DNA from: Massospora cicadina
Taxonomy: Eukaryota > Entomophthoromycota > Entomophthoromycetes > Entomophthorales > Entomophthoraceae
Reading direction: 5' to 3'
Length of the DNA: 64,000 nucleotides
Assembly (NCBI GenBank): GCA_022478985.1
Contig: JAKSZP010012187.1
Location: forward strand, 1 to 64,000
The notes under the pieces are model-generated. The model ran no database searches. It was not told the DNA's origin and saw nothing but the letters and a program-made list of their open reading frames with translations. Every line of letters begins with the position of its first letter. Within the stretch, counting starts at the first letter, position 1. Shown in pieces: positions 47,542-58,440 of the stretch. A program made the position numbers and the translations under genes.

Positions 47542-48689
47542 TGTAAAAAACTATAGGCTAAAGAATATTTTTGGCCAATAACCCCTATAAACTTATAACT
47601 TGCACAAGTCTAGGTTTTGTGCAATTCTTCCGCTTTGTATAATAGTTAATATAATTATTTGATAATAGTATGATGACTATTATCTGTAGTTGAATGGAAG
47701 TATTAGATCTTGGCTTAATGCTCAGCCAGTATTTCCTCTCAAAATACTTGTGATGTCTTGAAATAGGGATTCATTCCCTCATACCGCCTAACTTGATCTT
47801 CTCTTAGATCCCTGTTTACAGTTTCTCTGGTTTGACACACAGTTGGCAGCAATTCCCAATTTGATTCTGCTTCTTCTCTGGATCCCCGCTCAGATCCTTA
47901 CTCTTTTTCTTAAAGAGTCTCCCAATTATTGCACACAGCAATAATATCTCTGAGAAATAATAGAACAAATGGATGCTGATAAAGTTTACTAAACTAATAC
48001 TCTAGTAAAAGTGATCTGATATCTAGTGTTCTGGTAAATACTGTATATTTTATTAGTGAATACTAGGGAATTTATAGTGGGGGATTCAGTGCCCAACCCT
48101 CAGTTGACACCTCCTAGATGAAATGGCATCCATTGCCATTTTATCACCCATCCTCATCTCAGCAGCAATGGTCTTCCCCATCCTGGCTAAGATTCCATCA
48201 TTGGACATCCTTGAGACCTAAAGTGGAAAGAGTCAGAAAATGTGTCCTTAACGTTTTCCCCTCAATCCAAGTGAACCAACCATATTTAGCAAGCGACCTG
48301 CTTAGGCAATGGGACTTGTTACCCATTAAGGCAGGTTGTGAACCAACTGATTGATTTGCTAGTTGCAGGTGGCATCACTCGCCTCACAACTTACTCCTTA
48401 AATTTCTAATCATTCAGTGATAAAACCTGACCAATCCCAATTGGTACACCTGATAGTTAATCAACTATCAGATGCCCCTATTTCATCAGTAACTCTGCCC
48501 AATGAGATCTTAAGCATTTGTTGGATCGTTCCCCAACAGATCTGACCAGGCAAATAACCTAAAATCCCCTGAACATAGTTACCCCAAAATCAGGGTCAAC
48601 TCATTTCCAATTCACCTCACATTAAGGAATTATCCCCTAGCAATCCCTGATAATCTAGCCAGCTGGGAATATGGGCAAAAATCCCAACA
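47542..48689 (-). repeat. B2 3' LTR
   Basis: 1148 bp; the reverse complement aligns with both B1 LTRs. Plus reading TGTAAAAAACTATAGG to ATCCCAACA. Left flank TGACT (47537-47541) should recur at the far end of B2, outside the window. Confidence 0.93.
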
Positions 48690-48865
48690 CATCCCCTCTC
48701 TTGCCTAGATTTTCAGTGAGAAAAGGACTAGGACAGGAGAACACCGCTTCAGACACTCAGTCATATACTTCATTGGCTCAAGTGGAGTATGATAATCAGT
48801 ACTCAATGCTGCTTGGGATGACCTTCAGCATGCAGCTTTCTTCCTATTCCTCCTTGCTACCACCT
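48690..48865 (-). other. B2 3' spacer, first part
   Basis: Matches the reverse complement of B1 29905-30087, including the polypurine tract GGCAAGAGAGGGGATG in minus sense next to the LTR. Confidence 0.85.
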
Positions 48866-49794
48866 TGTTGAAAATTTGGTCAACCTTATCCATCTCACTT
48901 GCTGATTAAAAATTGATGGTTGTTAAAGCAACTGATTGTTTGGCAATGGTTGCCAACTAAATTATTAATCATTAATATCAAAGGATATAATCTGACAGTT
49001 GGTTTTGGTTAAAATTTTGTTGGGGATCATCCCTGATGAATACAAGTCATAATTAATCAAAGGACCTAATCCAATGATGGGATCTGATTACTATTTCATC
49101 GGGGATCATATCCAATTAAAATTAGTAGTTGAAATTCATTAAAGGACATAATCTGACGATTGTTTTAATTAATATTTCGTTGGGCATCATGCCTGACAAT
49201 GTTAATTAGGTAATTTTATGAAGACATGACTTCCAATAGTTGGATTGCTATAATAAATTGTTACAGCAGAGGCGCTGAATGATTAAGGTCGTTTTAACAA
49301 AGCTACTGAAGCGTTTTAACGCTTGTTTTGGCAGTAGCTAGTAGTAGTAATCAGGTAACACAGCCCCAGACCATCTGTGTACAGTTCCTAACACATGGGG
49401 ATGGTTGCCAATCCATAAAAGGTTACACTACTGGAAAGTAATTAAGATGAAGATATTCACTACCATCAGAAGTTAATCCCAAGGGTTAGAAGTTTTGGGG
49501 GATTAATCAGTTGATTTTCAGAGAATTATCTGAAAAGTTGTCTGCCTTCTGCCTTTAAAAACCACTACTATTTTCTAATAAAAAGCAGAATTTAACTAAA
49601 ATATTTATATTTACTTCTAAATTGAAGACTGAAGGGAACAAAGGTCCCTAGTTGTTTTTCTCAATTTTAATTACCAGAGTGGATTCATTGCCACTTATTT
49701 TGAAGACTCAACCTACTAGTTGTCACCATACAACTAGTGTTTGTAGTTTTACTCAACAACCAACCTGTGCAGTAAACATACCCAAAAGTTTACA
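48866..49794 (+). repeat. C 5' LTR
   Basis: 929 bp. Matches the 3' LTR except for the 70-bp SINE-like insertion there and scattered substitutions. Confidence 0.95.
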
Positions 49795-49796
49795 CC

Positions 49797-49814
49797 TGGT
49801 GCTCACTACAGGGG
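49797..49814 (+). promoter_or_regulatory. C tRNA-type primer binding site
   Basis: TGGTGCTCACTACAGGGG two bases after the LTR, identical to the B1 site. Confidence 0.8.
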
Positions 49815-49844
49815 TGTAGTTGAGTCTTGTCAAGAAGTACCACC

Positions 49845-51060
49845 ATGTCATCAGTGCAGGGAGAGATTCAGCGGTTATGGACTGAGCTGGAGAGTGTAAA
49901 TCAGACCACTCTAATGTTGGTGGCTCAGGCTGATTTATCCCAAATGGAGAATTGCGTTTTCAAGGTTAAAGAAGATGTCAACCTTGTCACAAAAGTTAAT
50001 AATGAATTATTTGTAAAAAAATCTGAGTTAGAGCAACAATATTTTAAAGTGGAGAAGGAGCTACTCCTGCTCAAAGTAGCACTTCAAGCCAAGGCTGAAA
50101 AATCAGTTATTATAGGAAAAACATAGTCAGCTCCAGAAACAAGTACAAGAATGGGAAAAACATATATGTACTTGTATTCATGTGGAAACAGAGATTGGGG
50201 ATTAGGACCTATATGAAGATGAAAGTGATATAGGGAGCACTCAGCCTACTTGAAATATGCTAAATGCCTATGCCACCATATCAACAATGACCCCCAACAA
50301 CACACCAACTGATGCTAGAATGGCTAGCCGCAGTACTCATCCTACAACTGAGCATGTAAAAATGAGAAGTTTTGGCCCACCCCAAAATTGCCACCCTTTC
50401 ATTGGGATAATGCCCTGGTTTTCTTCATATTGTTCAAAATGACCATGTTTGGTTGCAGTGATTACCAAAAAGCCATTACTGTTATTAATTGTTTAGACAC
50501 CACTTGTCTAAACATGGTATTACCTCATTTGCGAGTAGAAAATTGGTCCTATAATGAGGCAAAAAATGCAATAATGAAGGAATTCAGAAGCCCTGAACAA
50601 ATGGCTAACTGAGAGCAGGAGTTCATGGGAATAAAATTCCAAAAAGATAAAACCTTAGGAGAATTTGCCAACCACTTTTATGAAGAAGCACAAATCCTAA
50701 TGGGAGCTTATAACCTGAGCAATTTTGATGCTTGCATTGCTATGAAGGCAGCACTCTGACCCTATCAGGGTTTACACCAAATCATGTCATCAACCTTTAC
50801 CAGTAGTAGCACTACTTCTCAAATGGTGGAGCACCTGAAAGAATTGGCTTCCACTTTTGATACATCAAATCAAAGTGTAAAATCAACAACAGCCTTTTAA
50901 TTCAAATTTGGCAAAAAAATCCTGAGCCCAAAAAGGATTTCCCCAATCAAATGGGGAAAAATCCTGATGGTCCAAAATGGTCTAGTAATGCCCCATGCAT
51001 TACTTGTAACAGATGTAGAAATACTGGACACTATGCTACCCAGTGCTGGACTAAGAAACC
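49845..51060 (+). pseudogene. C Gag with zinc knuckle
   Basis: Begins ATGTCATCAG in an ACCATG context. The first 94 codons form a charged helical, probably coiled-coil, segment (ESVNQTTLMLVAQADLSQME). The Gag core is NWSYNEAKNAIMKEFRSPEQ with DKTLGEFANHFYEEAQILM. The CCHC knuckle CNRCRNTGHYATQC at 51005-51046 is intact. Stops at about 50124, 50610 and 50757 break it. Confidence 0.85.
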
Positions 51061-51869
51061 AAAAATCAGGTAAACTTTGTTCAGGAAGATAATACCCATA
51101 AGGAGTTGGGAAAAGGCCCTGCAGTCTAGATGAGGAATGATCTAGATCTGCAAATTGCCCAGTTCCCCCCAGACAAGTTTGACAAAATTGATACCTCTGA
51201 CCTGTTTGTAGATGAACCTGTTCATGATTCTTCTGAGTGGAGCACAGGTCCAAATATCCATGCTATAACTCAATCAAAAGCAAATGCAATTAATCCTGAA
51301 ATTATATCAGAAGTTGCCTGACCTTAAGCTTGTCAACTTTTGGAAAAGGACCAAAATGCTGACAACCAAAATGAATTGCTAAAGATGAAGTTAGAAGATG
51401 TTAAAGTTTCAATTCCTATAGCTACCATCAAGGATTCATTTCCTGATATATCAGCCCAAATTATTCACACTCTAGATATGGCAACTGATGCTGCTATACA
51501 TTCAGTAAACAACATTTCCCACTATTCTGAGTGTACTTATGCTGACATTTTGGTTAACCAAGTAGAAGTAAGAGCTATCATTGATAGTGGTGCACCAATC
51601 AATATTGTGTCCACAAAATTGGGAAAATGTCTAAAGATTTCACTGGATATAGCACATTGAAAGCAGTATGGTACCGCTGAGCCCAACCCTACTACCTCCT
51701 GTGGGGCTTATAGTGCCTTACCTCTTTGTTTTGGAACTCTAGTTGTGTCTGAGCCAGCAATTGTTCTACCTAATCAAAATTATGATATACTCATTGGCAC
51801 TGACTTCATGAGGAATTATGGAGTAAATTGTGACTTTGAAGCGAATACTATGACAATCTTGGGCCAGAC
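51061..51869 (+). pseudogene. C protease, first part
   Basis: EVRAIIDSGAPINIVSTKLG carries an intact DSGAP site (about 51570-51620); NYDILIGTDFMRNYGV is the C-terminal protease motif. The frame reads to ILGQ and is then broken by A3 at 51869. One TGA near 51658. Confidence 0.88.
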
Positions 51870-52729
51870 TGTCATGTGAACATGACATATTAGTGGGGAT
51901 CAACCCCAAAGACAAGGCTGGGCGCCTGGAGGCCCAGAAGGTGAAGTTGCAGGCCCTTCCTGACCTGAAGAACACCCTGGACCAACGCTGGGTCTGGGCA
52001 AAATATGCCCAGGTTGGGACCAGTGGTGCGCCAAATGCCCAGCCCCTGATGGCAGCCCAAGCGTTAAAACATACTATCTACCAAATTAAGGTGGATGGTT
52101 TGGTGTGCTTAGTTTTAGAACAAGGGTTTATAACCCATTCCTGCTACAAAATAACGCGCTCAGGTTGAATCCAACTTCAGTTGATAACTTGAGTGAAGTT
52201 AGTTTTGGCCTATTTTACTAACTTGGATGGAAGTATCACCCTATTGGCGAGTCGCTGCTTGGGCCCACTGCAGCATAACCCCAATTTTCCCATCCAAGCT
52301 TAAATACATTTTCCCCTGACCAACATTCCTTGTTGGTCAACTTCCCAAAATAAACCTATACCCTGTTTTAAGTTATTTTTAAATTTTATGATATTCTAAA
52401 TGCTCCTGTGCTTAAACCTCTTTGAGGAGGTTGTGCACTCAGTTACACTTGCTATTGCAAGTACCATGCAGCTCTCCCCTTGTGCACTGTTTGTCTGCCC
52501 AGGATCCCTCCAACCTTGGTCACTTAACCCCATCTGATATGTGCACCACGTTGCCCTTATATAAGCTTTTATTATAAAATTAACCATTTTATGCCTAAGT
52601 GGTTGTTGCTCCAGCACCCTCTGCTGGGCTCTAATCACGTTGGCCCTAATGGCTAGTTACCTGGCGTTGGCCTGGTGCACCGCGCACTGCCATGCTGGGA
52701 ACAGGAGAGTTATAGACACTCTCCTTACA
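51870..52729 (+). repeat. A3 5' LTR
   Basis: Starts with the palindrome TGTCATG-N4-CATGACA, contains hairpin TGACCAAC-N7-GTTGGTCA (52317-52339) and the terminal hairpin GGAGAGT-N7-ACTCTCC (52704-52724), ends CTCCTTACA. Confidence 0.96.
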
Positions 52730-52986
52730 TTAGTCAATCAACCTCATTTTCTTATGTGCATGAACTTTTTCTGCGTGGAACTTTTCTGAAGTGGAAACAG
52801 TGGTCAATGGCTGTGGGCTCCAGCTGTCATTAGCTGCACCACTGTTTCCTCATTTTCCCAAAGGTTGGAGCAACTTGGCAATATTTTGGTTGCCTCCAAC
52901 TGGAAAGTATCCACCCAATCATGTTCACACCTGGTGGAGTTGGACACTTTGATATCCAAAAGTCATGATTCCCTGACCTTCCACTG
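52400..52986 (+). pseudogene. A3 LTR-to-leader open frame, hydrophobic protein (unknown)
   Basis: From ATG 52400 inside the 5' LTR one frame runs across the LTR end and the putative priming site to a TGA near 52986, about 195 codons with only three stops. It starts MLLCLNLFEEVVHSV, has an apolar middle (ALMASYLALAWC) and ends ISKSHDSLTFH. Counterparts exist in A1 and A2. It occupies the position of Gag, but I recognise no Gag motif, and it may be non-coding. Confidence 0.3.
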
Positions 52987-53042
52987 AAATTATTAAATTT
53001 CATTCTGAGAAACAAATTTTTCATCGCCAGCACATTCAGACG

Positions 53043-53410
53043 ATGTCAGTGGAATTGATGCAGATGGGCCTGGTGGTGTTTGCCTTGGATAACATTGGGC
53101 ATTCCATCGCAGTTTCAGGGATAGGGTCATTTGCATCTAAAAATGCGTTTTATAATGAAACCCTGGCCTCTATCTCTGAATTTTTTATTTGTTCATATGG
53201 CTTGGATGAGGACCATATTCCAGTGTATCAAATTATCCCTGAGAACCCATGGTTGACCTCTACCATGATCCAGTGCACTCAGGAGGTGGAGAAGGAACTT
53301 TTGTTTCAGATATAATCAAGTATATGCACCTGCAGAAGGCATGGTGGCATATATGTCCTCAGTATTAAGAGTGGCCAAATATCACCCCTTTTTTTGATTC
53401 TCAAACCAAT
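53043..53410 (+). pseudogene. A3 unknown N-terminal domain in place of Gag
   Basis: MSVELMQMGLVVFALDN opens a 90-codon frame; after a frameshift at about 53315 it continues with EGMVAYMSSVLRVAKYHPF up to the protease. Total about 130 residues. The conserved blocks with A1 and A2 are GLVV.ALDN, S.NAFYN, ENP.LT..MI and V.RVA.Y. It has no Gag core and no CCHC knuckle. The mixed strand-like pattern would suit a small beta-rich domain, but that is a guess. Confidence 0.6.
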
Positions 53411-53413
53411 TCT

Positions 53414-53947
53414 GTGTGCAGGCTTGAGCCAGATGATGAAAACTTAGGTGAAATGTTGTCATTATCTTCAATAAATAAAGACCATTCAGGGTATTTTCTA
53501 TTGACTGCCACCCTCTCCTCGCCTTTAGGGAAACTCACCACTACTATTTTGGTGGATACTGGCGCTACTGGAAACTATATGGACCATTACTTAGCTGACT
53601 ACCTTGAACTGAGTTACTTGCCAGATGATGTGGTTAGGGGAGGGGCATCCCAAGGTATTCCCAATCTGAAGATTATTGGGACAGTGGACTATCAGGTTGG
53701 CAAGTACCACTTGTCTAATCACTTCAGTGCAATCAAAAACCTCTTGTTCCCTATCATTTTGGGTATGGAATGGTGGCGGAAGTTTGACATAAGAACTAAC
53801 CTGAAGGAGAATACCTTGTCTCTCACCATGAAGAATGGTAACACGTTTGTTGTGCCTTTGTCCGAAGAAAACACCCCAGGCAACTTGCCCTATTGGCCCC
53901 ACCGTATCTCTTGTGTCCTTGCCTCAATGCAGAAGCCCTCAGTGTAA
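53414..53947 (+). pseudogene. A3 aspartic protease
   Basis: TTTILVDTGATGNYMDHYLA contains the catalytic DTGA; FPIILGMEWWRKFDI is the conserved C-terminal ILG.EW motif of Ty3 proteases. The frame is open for 177 codons. It cleaves the polyprotein in active relatives. The RT frame that follows is shifted by -1 and overlaps it by about 100 bases. Confidence 0.88.
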
Positions 53948-54891
53948 ATTTCTATACCTTTTGCTTGGAGGGTTTGGAATCCTCTTTTGATGCAGCATCT
54001 GCCAATGCACTCCCTGAGCACTCCGAGTTTGATTGTGACTTCAAGCTCACAATGGATCTAGTGCATATCTCTTCTCCTATTTACCCTTTAACTGTCCAGG
54101 AGGAAGTGGCGTTGGATGTGTGGGTGAAAGAACAGTTAGCCAAGGGGGCGATTTTTCAGTGTACCTCCCCTGTATGCTCCCCTTTACTCTTTGTGGAGAA
54201 GTCTGATGGTACCTTATGCCCATGCATAGACTATGGTAACCTTAACAACGTTACTGTACCAGACCACCATCCCATCCCTTCAGATTTGCAGATTGCACAT
54301 TATGTGGAGAAGGTGAAGGTCTTCTCCAAGTTGGATTGCCTCAACGCGTTCAATCAGATTTGGATTAAAAAGGGACAAGAGTGGTTGACCGCATTCCATA
54401 CCTGAAAAGGGATCTTCCAGTTTTGGGTCATGCCCTTTGGGCTTAAGAATGTTCCTGCTATCTTCCAACGCCGCATTGATGCAGCGTTGGGGGACCTGTT
54501 AGGGGTATGCGCGGTTGCTTACATGGATGATATCCTGGTGTTTTCCCCTGATCATGAGTCCCATACAGTTCACCTTCAGCAGGTGGTGGAGCAGTTAAAG
54601 GCAGCCAGCCTTACATTAAAAATATCAAAGTGCGAGTTCTTTAAGTCCCAGGTCATGTTTCTGGGCAACGTCATGTTTGACCAAGGACACATGATAACTC
54701 CAGACAAGGAGAAGGTGATTTGTGAGTGGCCTACCCCCACCTCAGTTAAGGAATTAAGGAGCTTTTTGGGGACATGCACATTCCTTAAGAAGTTCACTCC
54801 CAATCTGTCTGAGGTGGCAGCTCCCCTATACAAGGCTAGCGGTGCCAAGGTGTTTCAGTGGTCCCCCACTTTGGAGGATGCTTTTTAAGCA
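53948..54891 (+). pseudogene. A3 reverse transcriptase
   Basis: LTVQEEVALDVWVKEQLAKG, SPVCSPLLFVEKSDGT, CIDYGNLNNVT, KVFSKLDCLNAFNQIWIKKG, VMPFGLKNVPAIFQRRID and VAYMDDILVFSPDHES with YMDD at 54520-54531: all RT motifs in order. Stops: TGA at 54403 where an Arg codon CGA is expected, TAA at 54886. Otherwise open for more than 300 codons. Confidence 0.93.
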
Positions 54892-55420
54892 GTGAAGTGC
54901 ACCCTGTTGTCCATGACTGTTCTTCGCCATATCGACTCTTCCAAGGAGTTCATTGTGTCAATTGATGCCACCAACTTTGCCAAAGCAGCAGCCTTATTAC
55001 AAGTAGGTGAAGATGGGATAGAGCATCCGGTGGGATATTTTTCTAGGAAGATGTCTTTTCCAGAGTTGAATTACACCGTTTATGACAAGGAGTTACTAGC
55101 AGTGGTGGAGGCGCTGACTTATTGGTGTCACCACTTGCATGGCTCTACCCAACCATTCCATGTACGTACAGACCACTGTGCCTTGCTGTACTATCACGCG
55201 CCTCATGTCCTAACCCCATGGCAGACCTGTTGGCATGAGACCCTTGCCCAATTTGCATTCATGTATGAGTTCACCAAGGGCAAGGATAATGGTTTGGCGG
55301 ATGCTTTGAGCTGCAGTCCTGCTTTAGCCCCTGACCCCAAGGAGGTAGAGGTGCACAACACCCAGGTTATGATCCCTCCAAGTAAAGTTATGTCATTGCT
55401 TCCCTCTCCCCTGGCTAAAG
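54892..55420 (+). pseudogene. A3 RNase H
   Basis: EFIVSIDATNFAKAAALLQV (catalytic Asp), PELNYTVYDKELLAVVEAL (catalytic Glu), RTDHCALLYY and DNGLADALSC (final Asp) form a full Ty3 RNase H. It sits in a 314-codon open stretch (54892-55836) that also holds the start of integrase. Confidence 0.92.
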
Positions 55421-56640
55421 GGCCAGCGCTTGCCCCTCTGGATAACGCAGATGAATATGGTATGTTCAGAAAGATCATCCTCTCTCAGCCTCTGTCAGGA
55501 GAATATGCCGTGGTCTTTGCAAAGAGCGCGTCAAATCAAGAGGATCTATCCAGAGGCTATCACATAAAGGATGAGATGGTGTGGTTCCAGGGGCGCCTTT
55601 GGGTACCTGCTGGACCACATTGCCTGGAAATCATTTGGGACCATCATGATGGAATCACCATTAATCTGGGGAAAGCAAAGACCTTGGAGTTGATACATCA
55701 CACATACAACTGGAAGGGCTTGCCAACTCAGGTGGGCCATTATTGCAAGGAGTGCCTGGTATGCAACCAGATGAAGCCTAATCATCAACCTTTAGCAGGG
55801 TTGTTGGTACCAATCCAAAAGGCTGATGGGCCCTGAACTTCCATCTTGGTTGATTTCATTGTAAAGTTACCGGTCTCAGATGGTTATGATGCCATCATGG
55901 TAGTGGTGGACTGGTTCACAAAGTTTGCCCACTTTATTCCTTGAAGAACCACCATAACCGCAGCTGAGATGGCTAGGCTTTTCATTGCCCATGTGTTTGC
56001 ACTACATGGGGTTCCCCAAGAAATCATCAGCGACTGAGGCCCACAGTTTACCTCCATGTTTTGGGAAGAGTTGTGTAAAACTCTTCAGATTCATCCTTGC
56101 CGTTCAACTGCCTATCATCCCCAATCAGATGGGCAGACTGAATGAGTGAACCAGTGCTTGAAACAATTTCTGCAGTGTTACACCGCTGCAGATCATTTAG
56201 ATTGGGCTTCTCACCTTCCCATGGCCCAATTCAGCTACAACAATACCTTGCACTCTTTGATTGGCTGTTCCACATTTTTTGCCAGTCATGGCTTTAACCC
56301 TGCCTTTAACATGGAGCCCAACTTTGGGTCAAAGGTTGAAGCGGTGGTGGACTTTGCCATGACCATCAAGAAGGTCCACCAGGGGGTTTCCACAAGCTTG
56401 GAGGCAGCAATGCAGGTGTATAAGGAGAATGCTGATGGGAAGCGCCAAGTAGGTCCTGCATACAAGGAAGGGGATCTCAAGATGCTTGATGCACATAACA
56501 TCCCTAGCAAGCAGCCTTGCAAGAAGCTGGGCCCTAAGAGTATTGGACCTTACCGCGTTGTTAGAAAGGTGGGCCATGCCTCATACCAGCTGGATCTTCC
56601 CCTTCATTTCAGATCTTCTTGGTGTTCCATGAGAGCAAAC
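55421..56640 (+). pseudogene. A3 integrase
   Basis: Zinc-binding: HHTYNWKG...CKECLVCNQMK. Core: first Asp in [15 protein letters not shown], second Asp in IISD, Glu in HPQSDGQTE, so the catalytic triad is present. Stops at 55834 (Trp), about 55944 (Cys), 56036 (Arg) and about 56145 (Arg). The C-terminal part ends IGPYRVVRKVGHASYQLDLP, then a frameshift near 56612. Confidence 0.92.
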
Positions 56641-56987
56641 TCACGTTGTTTGAGGGCCCCCCACCAGAGAATCCTAAGGCCTATCTCATGGATGGGGCGC
56701 CTGAGGGGGAGGTGGAAGAGATAGTTGCCTCCCACCATGTTAAATGAAGACTCAAATAGCTGGTATCCTGGAAGGGCTTTGATGCTGCCAAAAACAGTTG
56801 GGTTCCAGTACGCAACTGTATGCATGCCCAAGATCTGATTGATGCCTTCCACCAGTGGTTTCCCCAAGCTGCCAGATCCCAACCCCAACTGACTGTCACT
56901 GCCATGAAGTTGGCCCCCGCCCATAAGAACTTTTCCCTGATGCAAGCCCCTGGAGGGGGGTTGAGCCCCATTGGGAGGAGAGGGTAA
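56641..56987 (+). pseudogene. A3 chromodomain and polypurine tract
   Basis: EEIVASHHVK.RLK.LVSWK then GFDAAKNSWVPVRN is a chromodomain with two stops. The tail APAHKNFSLMQAP also occurs in A1. The end GGGAGGAGAGGGTAA just before 56988 is the polypurine tract for plus-strand priming. Confidence 0.88.
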
Positions 56988-57846
56988 TGTCATGTGAACA
57001 TGACATAATAGTGGGGATCAACCCCAAAGACAAGGCTGGGCGCCTGGAGGTCCAGAAGGTAAAGTTGCAGGCCCTTTCTGACCTGAAGAACACCCTGGAC
57101 CAACCTGGGTCTGGGCAAAATATGCCCAGGTTGGGACCAGTGGTGCGCCAAACGCCCAGCCCCTGATGGCAGCCCAAGCGTTAAAACATACTATCTACCA
57201 AATTAAGGTGGATGGTTTGGTGTGCTTAGTTTTGGAACAAGGGTTCATAACCCATTCCTGCTACAAAATAACGCGCTCAGGTTGAATCCAACTTCAGTTG
57301 ATAACTTGAGTGAAGTTGGTTTTGGCCTAATTTACTAACTTGGATGGAAGTATCACCCTATTGGCAAGTTGCTGCTTGGGCCCACTGTGGCATAACCCCA
57401 ATTTTCTCATCTGAGCTTAAATACATTTTCTCCTGACCAACATTCCTTGTTGGTCAACTTCCCAAAATAAACCTATACCCTGTTTTAAGTTATTTTTGAA
57501 TTTTATGATATTCTAAATGCTCCTGTGCTTAAACCTCTTTGAGGAGGTTGTGCACTCAGTTACACTTGCTATTGCAAGTACCATGCAGCTCTCCCTTTGT
57601 GCACCGTTTGTCTGCCCAGAATCCCTCCAACCTGGGTCACTTAACCCCGTCCAATATGTGCACCTCGTCACCCTTATATGGGCTTTTATTATAAAATTAA
57701 CCATTTTATGCCTAAGTGGTTGTTGCTCCAGCACCCTCTGCTGGGCTCTAATCATGTTGGCCCTAATGGCTAGTTACCTGGCGTTGGCCTGGTGCACCGC
57801 GCACTGCCATGCTGGGAACAGGAGGGTTATAAACTCTCTCTTTACA
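56988..57846 (+). repeat. A3 3' LTR
   Basis: 859 bp, TGTCATG start, CTTTACA end. The terminal hairpin is degraded (GGAGGGT / CTCTCTC) relative to the 5' LTR. Confidence 0.96.
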
Positions 57847-57849
57847 TAG
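57517..57849 (+). CDS. LTR-internal open frame in A3 3' LTR (unknown)
   Basis: 110 codons without a stop from MLLCLNLFEEVVHSV through the hydrophobic IIKLTILCLSGCC and ALIMLALMASYLALAWC to the LTR end. The same frame in the 5' LTR has two stops. Compare 780-1217. Opposite-strand frames also exist here, so coding is uncertain. Confidence 0.3.
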   Translation: MLLCLNLFEEVVHSVTLAIASTMQLSLCAPFVCPESLQPGSLNPVQYVHLVTLIWAFIIKLTILCLSGCCSSTLCWALIMLALMASYLALAWCTAHCHAGNRRVINSLFT

Positions 57850-57851
57850 AC

Positions 57852-58440
57852 ACTACCATTGATCTATCATCAGAAGGGGGATGCCCCCCTCACTTGGAGA
57901 AATAACTTTATAAATGTAATATAAGGATCACATCCTTCCCGTTGGTTATAAACTAGTTGGGAAGAAGATCCACCCTTTACCAAAACGCATGTATGAAAAC
58001 TGAGGGATTCCAATCCAAGTAAAAAAGGATTGAATCCTACCGCCTGGGATGCAGACAGTGGTCAATACTGAACTGACTCTGAAAATTCTTGAGCAATTAT
58101 ATATAGAAATTGAGGCTCCATGGCAAAGATCAAGAATTGAACCTTGGGTAGCTCCAGGGATCCTAAGTCCTGGTCATGAGGAAATTTGTATTCTATTAGC
58201 CAATCTGGGAAAAACGCCAATGATAATCATGTGAAATTAAGTAATTGTGTTCACCCAGTTAATCCCTATAACAGAGCTCCATTCCTTCCACGAATTTGGG
58301 GATTTAAATGAAATGGGATTACCTGATTTGGCTGGATGCATTCATACATTAATCTCTCAGGAAAAATTATCAGGATTAACCAAAGATCAGCAAAATGAAG
58401 TATTGGCTTTATTCAAATGATATCAAACTATTTTCATCCA
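57852..58440 (+). pseudogene. C protease end and linker to RT
   Basis: The frame resumes as TLPLIYHQKGDAPLTWRNNF, parallel to ILPLVYQQEGEPLLTKKNNF of D. Then MQTVVNTELTLKILEQLYIE and, before RT, EMGLPDLAGCIHTL and LTKDQQNEVLALFK. Some stops. Confidence 0.82.

Larger units (their letters stand above)
51870..57846 (+). mobile_element. Ty3/gypsy chromodomain retrotransposon A3, youngest and best preserved copy
   Basis: LTRs 51870-52729 (860 bp) and 56988-57846 (859 bp); six differences in the first roughly 190 aligned bases. Flanks CAGAC (51865-51869) and TAGAC (57847-57851), a duplication with one C to T change. Interior about 4.3 kb: leader, unknown domain, protease, RT, RNase H, integrase, chromodomain. 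Broken by a handful of stops and two or three frameshifts. Confidence 0.96.

Noticed and set aside
53842..53947. Programmed -1 frameshift between protease and RT in family A
   Set aside because: A1 and A3 share the -1 offset, but no classical slippery heptamer lies in the overlap and A2 reads through in phase with one TAG, so an indel is as likely.
56604..56993. 129-codon minus-strand frame at the end of A3
   Set aside because: It overlaps the chromodomain and LTR start on the other strand, shows no motif, and is explained as a shadow of the real frame.
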